DNA from: Streptomyces coffeae
GTDB taxonomy: Bacteria; Actinomycetota; Actinomycetes; Streptomycetales; Streptomycetaceae
Reading direction: 5' to 3'
Assembly (NCBI RefSeq): GCF_016741875.1
Contig: NZ_JAERRF010000037.1
Span: forward strand, 1-64,000
Length of the DNA: 64,000 bases
Notes under the pieces: generated by a model
Database searches by the model: none
Told to the model about the DNA's origin: nothing
The model's input: the letters and a program-made list of their open reading frames with translations, nothing else
Made by a program: the position numbers and the translations under genes
Shown here: one piece after another, positions 44,623 through 52,855 of the stretch
Position numbering within the stretch: the first letter of the stretch is position 1
Layout of the letters: each line of letters begins with the position of its first letter

Positions 44623-45650
44623 CCGCGCCGACCTTTACCGGCGCGGGACGGGCCGCCCCGCGCCGGATCGGGCCGTTGGAGGTGCCGGCGGTCGGCCTTG
44701 GCTGCATGAACCTGAGCCACGCGTACGGTGTCGCGCCGACTCTGGAGGCCGCCGAGCGCCTGCTCCTGACGGCCGTCGAGGAGGGCGTCACGCACTTCGA
44801 CACGGCCGCGCTGTACGGCTTCGGCACCAACGAGGAGCTGGTCGGGCGGGTGCTCGCCGGCCACCGGGACCGGATCGTGCTCGCCAGCAAGTGCGGCATG
44901 ACGGGTGTCGACGGCCGGCGCGTCATCGACGGCCGGCCCGAGACCATCCGGCGCACCGCTGACGAGGCGCTGGCCCGGCTGCGTACCGACGTCATCGACC
45001 TCTACTACCTGCACCGCCTCGACCGGGCGGTTCCGGTCGAGGAGAGCGTCGGCGCGATGGCCGAGCTCGTCAAGGCGGGCAAGGTGCGCGCACTCGGCCT
45101 GTCGGAGGTGTCCTCCCAGACACTGCGCCGGGCCCACGCCGTGCATCCGATCGCCGCGCTGCAGAACGAGTACAGCCTCTGGTCGCGCGACCCCGAGGAG
45201 GGCACCCTGGCGACGACCCGCGAGTTGGGTGTCGCCCTGGTGGCCTTCAGCCCGCTGGCCCGCGGCGTCCTCACCGACGCCCCGCCGGACCCGGAGACCC
45301 TGCCGGCCTCCGACATCCGCCGGGGCATGCCCCGCTTCGGCGCCCGTCACTATCCCGCCAACCTGGCCCGGCGTGCCGAGCTGGCGCGGCTCGCGGAGAA
45401 GGCCGGCATCAGCCTTCCGCAGCTGGCCCTGGCCTGGGTCGTCTCGCGGGGGCCGCATGTCATCGCCATCCCCGGCACCCGGTCGACGGCCCACCTGCGG
45501 GAAAACCTTTCGGTACTCGACGTCGAAGTACCCGGCGAGGTCCTCGACGCGGCCGGGCGGGTGCTGAACGCCGCGACCGTGAACGGCCCCCGCTACAACG
45601 AGGCCACCCTCGCGGAGATCGACACCGAGCGCGGCGGGCGGGCAGGCTGA
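44619..45650 (+). CDS. Aldo/keto reductase
   Basis: 343 residues from a GTG overlapping the ligC stop. The catalytic set is visible: Asp and Tyr in THFDTAALYGFGTNEELVGR, Lys in IVLASKCGM and His in IDLYYLHRLDRAVP. NADPH-binding residues lie in IAIPGTRSTAHLRENL. It is the last gene of the plus-strand catabolic operon and ends at a strong shared terminator. The substrate is unknown; an aromatic aldehyde or keto acid feeding the pathway is plausible. Confidence 0.8.
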   Translation: MTAPTFTGAGRAAPRRIGPLEVPAVGLGCMNLSHAYGVAPTLEAAERLLLTAVEEGVTHFDTAALYGFGTNEELVGRVLAGHRDRIVLASKCGMTGVDGRRVIDGRPETIRRTADEALARLRTDVIDLYYLHRLDRAVPVEESVGAMAELVKAGKVRALGLSEVSSQTLRRAHAVHPIAALQNEYSLWSRDPEEGTLATTRELGVALVAFSPLARGVLTDAPPDPETLPASDIRRGMPRFGARHYPANLARRAELARLAEKAGISLPQLALAWVVSRGPHVIAIPGTRSTAHLRENLSVLDVEVPGEVLDAAGRVLNAATVNGPRYNEATLAEIDTERGGRAG

Positions 45651-45764
45651 GGCAGGGCCGGGGAAGCTGACCCGCCACCGGTCCAGTCATCCGGCGTCAT
45701 CGTGCGGCCAAGGCCTGTCGGCCCGAAGGCTATAGGTAGGCCGACAGGCGGATCTCGGCGATGA

Positions 45765-45811
45765 AAAGAGGGTGGCATCCCTGGATTGACTCCAGGGATG
45801 CCACCCTCTTT
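45765..45811. terminator. Bidirectional terminator between convergent operons
   Basis: A perfect 21-bp stem (from AAAGAGGGTGGCATCCCTGG at 45765, paired with 45791-45811) with a 5-base loop. It has A runs before and T runs after, so it works on both strands. It separates the aldo/keto reductase (plus) from the tyrS remnant (minus). Confidence 0.9.
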
Positions 45812-45825
45812 CTTTGTGTGCCGGT

Positions 45826-47086
45826 TCAGCTGGCCGTGCCTTCGACTGCCGCCAGGTTCTTCTTGCCCCGGCGCAGCACCAGCCAGCGGCCGTGCAGCAG
45901 GTCCCTCTCGGCAGGGATCTCGTCCTCGGCGATGACCTTGACGTTGTTCACGTAGGCGCCACCCTCCTTGACCATGCGGCGGGCGGCGGACTGGCTGGCC
46001 GCCCCTTGGTCAACAGGTCGACCACGGACAGGAGTTCACCCACCTGAATGTGCGGTACCTCCGACAGGGCCGCGGTGAGGGTCCGCTCTTCCAGCGCGGC
46101 CAGCTCGCCCTGCCCGAACAGGGCCCTGGAGGCGTCAATTACGGCGGCGGTCTGGTCGGCGCCGTGCACCAGCGTCGTCAGCTCCTCCGCCAGTGCCCGC
46201 TGTACCGCCCGTTCCTGCGGACGCTCTCGCGTCTGCTGCTCCATCTCCTCCAGCTCCTCGCGGGACTTGAAGGACAGGATCCGCATGTAGGGGGAGACAT
46301 CTCGGTCGTCCATGTTCAGCCAGAACTGGTAGAACGCGTACGGGGTGGTCATCTCCGGATCGAGCCAGACGGTGCCGCTCTCGGTCTTGCCGAACTTGGT
46401 GCCGTCGGCCTTGACCATCAGTGGGGTGTTCAGGGCGTGTGCCTCAACTCCGGGCTCGAGCCTGTGGATCAGGTCCAGTCCTGCTGTGAGGTTGCCCCAC
46501 TGGTCGCTGCCCCCTGTTGGAGTGTGCATCCGTAGCGGCGATGGAGCTGGAGGAGGTCCATGCCCTGCAGGACCTGGTAGCTGAACTCGGTGAAGCTGAT
46601 GCCCTGCTCGGACTCCAGGCGTCGGGCGACGGAGTCCTTGGCCAGCATCTTGTTGATGCGGAAGTGTTTGCCGATGTCGCGCAGGAAGTCAATCGCGGAG
46701 AGGTTCGCGGTCTAGTCGAGGTTGTTGACCATGACGGCGGCGTTTGTGCCCTCGAAGGACAGGAATGGCTCGATCTGGCGGCGCAGCTTCTCCACCCAGC
46801 GGGCGACGGTCTCCGGGGCGTTCAGGGTGCGTACTGCTGTCGGGCGCGGGTCGCCGATCAGGCCGGTGGCGCCTCCGACCAGCGCCAGCGGTCGATGTCC
46901 GGCCTGCTGGAGCCGGCGGACGGTGAGGACTTGGACCAAGTGCCCGACGTGCTGTGACGGCGCAGTCGGGTCGAAGCCGCAATAGAACGTGACAGGGCGG
47001 TTCGCGAGCACCTTGCGCAGGGCATCCTCGTCGGTGGACAGGGCGAACAGTCCGCGCCACTTCAGCTCGTCGACGATATCCGTCAC
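45826..47086 (-). pseudogene. tyrS: Tyrosyl-tRNA synthetase gene, inactivated
   Basis: From GTG 47086 the protein reads as class I TyrRS (ALRKVLANRPVTFYCGFDPT, HVGHLVQVLTVRRLQQAGHR, GGATGLIGDPR). It meets TAG at 46712-46714, where Trp is expected after VMVNNLD. Downstream pieces continue in frame (GKHFRINKMLAKDSVARRLE, YGCTLQQG), then shift before SDQWGNLTAGLDLIHRLEPG and the KMSKS-like ADGTKFGKTESG. Another shift precedes the S4 tail (VKEGGAYVNNVKVIAEDE, WLVLRRGKKNLAAVEG). At least three lesions. Its start overlaps the amidohydrolase stop (GTGA), so it was the last gene of the minus-strand operon, not a stand-alone housekeeping copy. Confidence 0.85.
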
Positions 47087-47985
47087 GGTTCTCGCGTCTC
47101 CTCGGTGTTTTTCTCTGGTGCCGCCAGGCCCAGCATCCGGGCCGCGTTCTCCTTGAGGATCAGGGGCTGTACGTCGTCCTTGATCTTCAGGTCGGCAAAG
47201 TCGGCCATCCAGCGGTCCGGGGTGAGGACGGGGAAGTCCGATCCGAAGAGCACCTTGTGCCGGAGAAAGCTGTTGGCTGCTCGAACGAGCTGGGGCGGGA
47301 AGTACTTCGGTGACCACCCCGACAGGTCGATGTAGACGTTGGCCTTGTGCGTGGCGATGGAGATTGCGGCGTCTTGCCAGGGGACCGAGGGGTGGGCCAT
47401 GACGATGGTGAGGTCGGGGAAGTCGGCGGCCACGTCGTCGAGCAGCATGGGGTCGGAGTAGCGCAGCTTGATGCCGCGTCCTCCGGGCAGGCCGGCACCG
47501 ATGCCGGTCTGCCCGGTGTGGAAGAGAGCAGGGACGCCGAGTTCAGCGAGCGCCTCGTAGAGCGGGTAGTAGCGGACGTCATTGGGCTGGAACGCTTGCA
47601 GGCTGGGGTGGAACTTGAAGCCGCGGACGCCGTGGTCCGTGACGAGTCGACGGGCGCGTCGGATCGCGGCCTGTCCGGCGTGCGGGTCGACGGATCCGAA
47701 CGGGATGAGGACGCCGGGGTGTGAGGCTGCTTCGTCGGCGATTTCTTCGCTGGACAGGGCCGGGTGGCCGGTCGCGGAGGTGGCATCGACGGTGAAGACG
47801 ACTGCTGCCATGCTCCGGGAGCGGTAGTAGTCGGTGATGTGGGAGAGAGTAGGGGTACGGTTCGCGGAAGCCTTGAAGTAGGACGCCGACGCATCTATGA
47901 GTTCGTCGTCGAGTGAGTGGCAGCCGTGACTGTCCTGCTCGACGTGGACGTGAACGTCGATCGCGTCCAGGGTGGTGATATCCAT
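47083..47985 (-). CDS. Amidohydrolase-family (ACMSD-like) protein
   Basis: 300 residues from ATG 47985 (MDITTLDAIDVHVHVEQDSH). TIM-barrel amidohydrolase-2 with the H-x-H metal site in DVHVHVE, His in ALFHTGQTG, VMAHPSVPW, and Asp in LFGSDFPVLTPDRWM. Relatives are decarboxylases and hydrolases of aromatic or unsaturated acids. Substrate unknown. It follows the CoA ligase gene by 22 bp and overlaps tyrS, so it belongs to the aminotransferase operon. Confidence 0.8.
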   Translation of the reverse strand: MDITTLDAIDVHVHVEQDSHGCHSLDDELIDASASYFKASANRTPTLSHITDYYRSRSMAAVVFTVDATSATGHPALSSEEIADEAASHPGVLIPFGSVDPHAGQAAIRRARRLVTDHGVRGFKFHPSLQAFQPNDVRYYPLYEALAELGVPALFHTGQTGIGAGLPGGRGIKLRYSDPMLLDDVAADFPDLTIVMAHPSVPWQDAAISIATHKANVYIDLSGWSPKYFPPQLVRAANSFLRHKVLFGSDFPVLTPDRWMADFADLKIKDDVQPLILKENAARMLGLAAPEKNTEETREP

Positions 47986-48007
47986 GGTCCTCTTTCGTGT
48001 GGTGACC

Positions 48008-49987
48008 TTAGCGTGTTGCCTCGCTGGACGTGCGCTGCGTGGCCAGCGCGGCAAAGGTTTCCAGTGCCGCGGGGTCGGCCAGGGTGTCGCGGCTCGCGAC
48101 ATCGGACGGGGCGGCGCCCAAAAGGATCTTCTTCGCCGGAACCTCGAGCTTCTTGCCAGTACGGTTGCGAGGAACTGCGGGAAGGGTGTGGATGCTGTCG
48201 GGCACGTGACGGGGAGAGAGGGCGTTGCGCAGCGCCGTCGTGATCAGCTTCCGTAGGGCGTCATCGAGGTGGGCACCCTCGTGCAGTGCGACGAACAGGA
48301 GCAATTCGCCGGGCCCGCTGGCGGAGTCCTCCAAGTGGATCACCAAACTGTCGTCGACTTCGGGGAGCTCCTCGACGACGCGGTAGAACTCTGCGGTACC
48401 CAGTCGCACTCCGCCGCGGTTGAGGGTGGCGTCCGAACGTCCAGCCACGGTGCAGCTGCCTGTCGCGGCCGAGAAGCGCACCCAGTCGCCGTGGCGCCAC
48501 ACGCCGGGGTAGGCCGCGAAGTAGGTGCCCCGATAGCGGGAGCCGTCAAGATCGCCCCAGAAGTAGATCGGCATGGAGGGCATGGGCTGGGTGATGACAA
48601 GTTCGCCGAGTGCGTCGGTCACCTCGTGGCTGGCCTCGTCGTACGCGGTGGCTGCGACACCCAGGCAGGGACCTGATATGGCTCCGGCCCACACCGGCTG
48701 CAGGGGGCTGCCCTGCAGAATGCCCGAGCACACGTCGGTGCCGCCGCTGCCCACGTTGAGCAGCACGTCGGGTCCGAACTGCTCGCGCACCCAGTGGAAT
48801 CCCTCGGGGGGTAGCGGGCTGCCCGCAGCCCCGATCTGGCGCAGCAGGGACAGGTCGTGATCTGCGGCGGGGGTCAAGCCCTCCTTTCGGCAGGCCATCA
48901 GGAATCCCGGGCTGGCGCCCATGAGGGTGGCGCCAGTCTCCTCGGCCAGGCGCCACTGCCAGTCGAGGTCGGGATGGATGGGGTTGCCGTCGATCAGGAC
49001 GACCGAGGCGCCAATGAGCAGCCCTGAGACCAGGGCGTTCCACATCATCCAGGCTGTGGTGGTGAACCACAGGATGCGGTCGCCCGGGCGCAGGTCCCAG
49101 CTCAGGGAGTGATTCTTGAGGTGCTCCAGCAGGATTCCGCCGTGGGAGTGGACGATCGGCTTGGGTTTGCCGGTGGTTCCGGAGGAAAACAGCACCCACA
49201 GCGGGTGAGAGAACGGGACTGGCTCGAAGCCGGGTTCGGCGGGACCGGCGAGCAGGTCGTCCCAGGAGACCGTGTCCGGGAGTTCCCCCGGCCCGTAGGG
49301 CACGTGGACGGTGTGGCGCAGGGTGGGCAGTGCCGCCCTGATGGCTGCGACCTCATCGCGTCGGTGGATGGCCTTGTTCCCGTAACGGTATCCGGCCGTC
49401 GTGAGCAGAATGGTGGGCTCGATCTGCGAGAACCGGTCGATGACGCCGCGGGCGCCGAATTCAGGTGCGCAGCTCGACCAGATGGCTCCCAGGCTGGCGG
49501 TGGCCAGGAAGGCCACGAGCGTTTCCGGGATATTCGGCAGGTAGGCCACGACGCGGTCGCCTTGGCCGACGCCGAGTCGGCGCAGGCCGGCGCGGGCGCA
49601 TGCGACCTGGTGGGCAAGCTGTTCCCAGGTCAGGTCCTTGGGGCCGCGGGTCTGGGAACGGCCCAGTACGGCCAGGTCACCGGGTGTTTTCTCCCCTGAG
49701 CGCAGCGCGTGCTCTGCGTAGTTGAGAGTCGCGCCTGGAAACCAGTCGGCGCCGGGCATGTCTCGCCGGCCGAGCACTCGGTCGTAGGGTGTGTGCGCGT
49801 GGACGCCGAAGCAGTCCCAGATCGACGTCCAGAAGCCATCAAGGTCTGTGACGGACCAGCGGTGCAGGTCGCGGTAGTCGGTGAAGGTAAGACCCCGGTG
49901 TCGTTCCAGCCAGGCAAGGTAGTCACCGACGGCCGTGGTGTGGCGTACGTCGGATGCCGGTGCGCGCAGCATCTCCGGCTCGTTCAT
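48008..49987 (-). CDS. Acetoacetyl-CoA-synthetase-like acyl-CoA ligase
   Basis: 659 residues from ATG 49987 (RBS AAGGAG). ANL enzyme: P-loop LFSSGTTGKPKPIVHSHGG, motif GRSDATLNRGGVRLGTAEFY and C-terminal catalytic Lys in VPRNRTGKKLEVPAKKILLG. The N-terminal ACAS region and DYRDLHRWSVTDLDGFWTSI, with YRYGNKAIHRRDEV, follow acetoacetate-CoA ligase closely. It activates a beta-keto acid with ATP and CoA. Next to two transaminases, the substrate is likely an aryl beta-keto acid rather than acetoacetate (inference). Confidence 0.85.
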   Translation of the reverse strand: MNEPEMLRAPASDVRHTTAVGDYLAWLERHRGLTFTDYRDLHRWSVTDLDGFWTSIWDCFGVHAHTPYDRVLGRRDMPGADWFPGATLNYAEHALRSGEKTPGDLAVLGRSQTRGPKDLTWEQLAHQVACARAGLRRLGVGQGDRVVAYLPNIPETLVAFLATASLGAIWSSCAPEFGARGVIDRFSQIEPTILLTTAGYRYGNKAIHRRDEVAAIRAALPTLRHTVHVPYGPGELPDTVSWDDLLAGPAEPGFEPVPFSHPLWVLFSSGTTGKPKPIVHSHGGILLEHLKNHSLSWDLRPGDRILWFTTTAWMMWNALVSGLLIGASVVLIDGNPIHPDLDWQWRLAEETGATLMGASPGFLMACRKEGLTPAADHDLSLLRQIGAAGSPLPPEGFHWVREQFGPDVLLNVGSGGTDVCSGILQGSPLQPVWAGAISGPCLGVAATAYDEASHEVTDALGELVITQPMPSMPIYFWGDLDGSRYRGTYFAAYPGVWRHGDWVRFSAATGSCTVAGRSDATLNRGGVRLGTAEFYRVVEELPEVDDSLVIHLEDSASGPGELLLFVALHEGAHLDDALRKLITTALRNALSPRHVPDSIHTLPAVPRNRTGKKLEVPAKKILLGAAPSDVASRDTLADPAALETFAALATQRTSSEATR

Positions 49988-50049
49988 GGGGTGTGCTCCT
50001 TGTCGGGTGTGGTCGGTCAGGCCGGGTGGCCGGCCTGACCGACCACGGA

Positions 50050-51501
50050 TCAGGCTCCTGTTGCGGCCGGTGGGCTTGGCAGGTTGGGGTCTGCTGGCAC
50101 GGGGTCCGTCTGCGGAGACTGCGCCGGGGGTGCAGGGTTGCGAAGCTGTCTGATCACGCCGGCGGTCAGGGCTACTGCGGTGGCCAGGCCGCTGAGCGCC
50201 AGCGATCTCTGGCTGCCCTCGTCGAAGGCGAGTCCGGCCACGATGCCGAGCAGGACCAGCACGACGAACACGGGCAGATAGGGGAAGCCCCACATCCGCA
50301 CGGGGAGCTCTTGTGCCGCTGACTTGCTCATGCGGCGGCGGGTCTGGATCTGCGTGAGCGCGATGAAGAGGTAGACGGCGACGCCGATGGTCCCCGAGGA
50401 CTGCAGCAGGAAGAGGAAGATGGTGTCGGTGGGGAAGAAGTAGTTGGCCACCACGGTGAGGAAGCCGCCGGAGCTCGCGACGAGGACGGCGTTTACGGGA
50501 ACGCCGCGCTCGGTGACGCGGCCCAGCGTGGCGGGCAGTTCTCCGCGCTGGGCGGCGGCGAACATCATGCGGGAGGACGCGTATATGCCGGAGTTGAGCA
50601 GCGACAGCACTGCGGTGAGGACGATGACGTCGACGATCGCGGTCGCGTGCGGGATTCCGATGTGGGCGAGTACGGCGCCGTAGGGTCCGTTAGCGATGCT
50701 CTTGTCGTCGGAGGGGAGCAGGGTGACGACTACGGCCACCGATCCGACGTAGAAGGTCATGATCCGGATGATGACGGAGCGCATGGCCCGGCGGACTGCG
50801 GCGGCTGGGTGCTTGGCCTCGCCTGCGGCGATGGTCACGCTTTCCGCTCCGAAGAAGGAGAAGAAGACCACCAGGCAGGCCATCCAGACCGGCTGCCAGC
50901 CGTGTGGGGTGAAGCCGTGGCCCGTGAGGTTGGCCAGCCCTGGCGCCTGGGTGCCGGGCAGTAGGCCCGCGATGGCCAGGAGGCCGACGGTCAGGAAGGC
51001 GCAGATCGCGACGACCTTGATCAGCGCGAACCAGAACTCGAACTCGCCGAAGGCGCGGGCCGAGATGAGGTTGGTGAGGGTGAACGTGATCATGAACACC
51101 AGTGCGGCTGCCCACGGTGGCACTGAGGGGAAGAACCCGTGGATGATCGCGGCACCGGCGGTGGCCTCGAAGCCGATCACGACCACCCACGAATAGGTGT
51201 AGAGGGAGCTCACCGTGACGCCTGCCCAGGGGCCGAAGGCGCGGGTGGCGTACCTGGCGAAGGAGCCGGAGTCCGGAGAGGCCACGGCCAGTTCCGCGAG
51301 CATCCGCATGATCAGGAAGACGACGGCCCCGACGCCTATGTAGGCCAGCAGCACGGCAGGGCCTGCCGCGGAGATAGCTGTACCGCTGCCGACGAACAGG
51401 CCGGCGCCGATGACGCCGCCGATGGCGATCATGTTGAGTTGCCGGCCGGACAGTACGGGCTTGAGGGCCCGCGGGGACGAGGGTGAAGGGTTATTGAGCA
51501 T
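50050..51501 (-). CDS. APC-family amino acid permease
   Basis: 483 residues from ATG 51501. About 12 membrane segments. The first contains NMIAIGGVIGAGLFVGSGTA, the classical amino acid transporter start, and the protein includes GEFEFWFALIKVVAICAFL and the FFGAESVTIAAGEAKHP motif. It is closest in pattern to the GABA/aromatic amino acid permease group. The C-terminal tail is Pro-rich. It sits between the CoA ligase and the aminotransferases, so it probably imports the amino acid that the operon degrades. Confidence 0.88.
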   Translation of the reverse strand: MLNNPSPSSPRALKPVLSGRQLNMIAIGGVIGAGLFVGSGTAISAAGPAVLLAYIGVGAVVFLIMRMLAELAVASPDSGSFARYATRAFGPWAGVTVSSLYTYSWVVVIGFEATAGAAIIHGFFPSVPPWAAALVFMITFTLTNLISARAFGEFEFWFALIKVVAICAFLTVGLLAIAGLLPGTQAPGLANLTGHGFTPHGWQPVWMACLVVFFSFFGAESVTIAAGEAKHPAAAVRRAMRSVIIRIMTFYVGSVAVVVTLLPSDDKSIANGPYGAVLAHIGIPHATAIVDVIVLTAVLSLLNSGIYASSRMMFAAAQRGELPATLGRVTERGVPVNAVLVASSGGFLTVVANYFFPTDTIFLFLLQSSGTIGVAVYLFIALTQIQTRRRMSKSAAQELPVRMWGFPYLPVFVVLVLLGIVAGLAFDEGSQRSLALSGLATAVALTAGVIRQLRNPAPPAQSPQTDPVPADPNLPSPPAATGA

Positions 51502-51544
51502 CTGGTGCCTCCGAGAGGTCGCCGGATCAAGGAAGGCGCGGAGG

Positions 51545-52855
51545 TCACCTGGGGAGGGTGGGAATCTCCGCTCCTGCGAGCCGCTGGAAGGCCTGGGCAT
51601 ACGCCTGTGCGGCACGTTCGAGGTCGTCCGCGTCGAGCGCGGTTGATATGTTGATCATTCCGCGAGGGGTCGTGTAGATCCCGTCGAGGAGCAGCGCCAG
51701 GTGCAGGGCCGCAAGCAGTGGGGTGTCTGCCACTGCTCGGGCTTGCGCTGCGTTGACTGGTGCAGTTGTGCTCAGGTGCACGTTGAGGATGGATCCGGCG
51801 CGTGTGACGGTGGCTGGGATCCGGGCTTCGGCCGCTGCCGTGGTGATGGCGTCGGCGAGCTTGTGCGCTGCCAGGTTCAGCTGGTCGATCGCGGAGGCGT
51901 CGAGGTGCTGGAGCGTGACAGTGCCGGCAGCTGCGGCGGCGAGGTGGCCGTTGAAGGTTCCCGAATGGCTCAGGCCACCGGTGGTGGTGGCTGCCGTCAG
52001 GGAGAGCAGCTGTTCAGGGCCGCCGATGGCGCCGATAGGCAGGCCGCCGCCGATCACCTTGCCCATGACGGTGATGTCGGGTCGAAGACCCAGCTGGCTC
52101 TGTTCGCCGCCGGGATGGTTGCGCAGTGACTGGACTTCGTCGAGGACGAACAGTGCCCCGTGGGCGTGCGCCAGGCGGGCGACGGCTGGCAGGAAGTCGG
52201 GGTGGCTCGGGATGACACCGCCGGCGCCGAGGAAGGGCTCGGCGAAAACGGCGGCGATGTCGTTGTCCAGGGCTTTTTCGACTGCGTCGAGATCGTTGTA
52301 GGGCACGGTGACGACGTCCGGGGTGCCGGCCAGCAGCGGCGGGGCGCTGCCGTGGTAGCCCCCGTCGAACATGAGAAGGCGGTCACGGCCGGTGGCGTGG
52401 CGGGCCAGACGGGCGGCGAGCACGGAAGCCTCGCTGCCGGAGTTGGTGAACCGGACGCGTTCCACCGAGGGAACACGCTCGATGAGCAGCTCGGCGAGGG
52501 CCACCTGCCGCTCGTGCGGGCTTGAGAGGGCCGCACCGTCAGCGAGCGCGTCGGCCGCCGCGCGGGTGGCCGGTGACCACGCGTTGCCGTGCATCAGGGA
52601 GGTGTAGTTGTTGACCAAGTCGAGGTAGTCGGTGCCGTCTACATCGCGGAGGCGCGAGCCGTGGCCGGTCGCCAGGGCGAGCGGATAGGGCGGGTGGTAG
52701 GTGGTCGACCGTGTCTCGCCGCCGGGCAGGGCTGCCGCCGCGCGCCAGTGGGCGGCGGCGGATCCTTGCGTGCGGGCGCGGTACTCGTTGAGCAGGCTCT
52801 CCAGCAGGGTGCCGGGAGCCGGGCTGCGGGTGGCCGTCGAGGGGGTGGTGGTCAC
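51545..52855 (-). CDS. Class III aminotransferase of the GSA / beta-phenylalanine transaminase type
   Basis: 436 residues from GTG 52855, which overlaps the upstream stop. PLP lysine in ITVMGKVIGGGLPIGAIGG, DEV motif in LFVLDEVQSLRNHPGG, and FTNSGSEASVLAARLARH for phosphate binding. Substrate loops GLSHSGTFNGHLAAAAAG and GIYTTPRGMINISTALD resemble the bacterial beta-phenylalanine aminotransferases I know. True glutamate-semialdehyde aminomutase is less likely given the operon. It could transaminate a beta-aryl-beta-amino acid. Confidence 0.8.
   Translation of the reverse strand: MTTTPSTATRSPAPGTLLESLLNEYRARTQGSAAAHWRAAAALPGGETRSTTYHPPYPLALATGHGSRLRDVDGTDYLDLVNNYTSLMHGNAWSPATRAAADALADGAALSSPHERQVALAELLIERVPSVERVRFTNSGSEASVLAARLARHATGRDRLLMFDGGYHGSAPPLLAGTPDVVTVPYNDLDAVEKALDNDIAAVFAEPFLGAGGVIPSHPDFLPAVARLAHAHGALFVLDEVQSLRNHPGGEQSQLGLRPDITVMGKVIGGGLPIGAIGGPEQLLSLTAATTTGGLSHSGTFNGHLAAAAAGTVTLQHLDASAIDQLNLAAHKLADAITTAAAEARIPATVTRAGSILNVHLSTTAPVNAAQARAVADTPLLAALHLALLLDGIYTTPRGMINISTALDADDLERAAQAYAQAFQRLAGAEIPTLPR

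Noticed and set aside
51545..52855. Glutamate-1-semialdehyde aminomutase (hemL) as the annotation
   Set aside because: Haem biosynthesis genes are absent nearby; substrate-loop segments and operon partners fit a beta-amino acid transaminase better.
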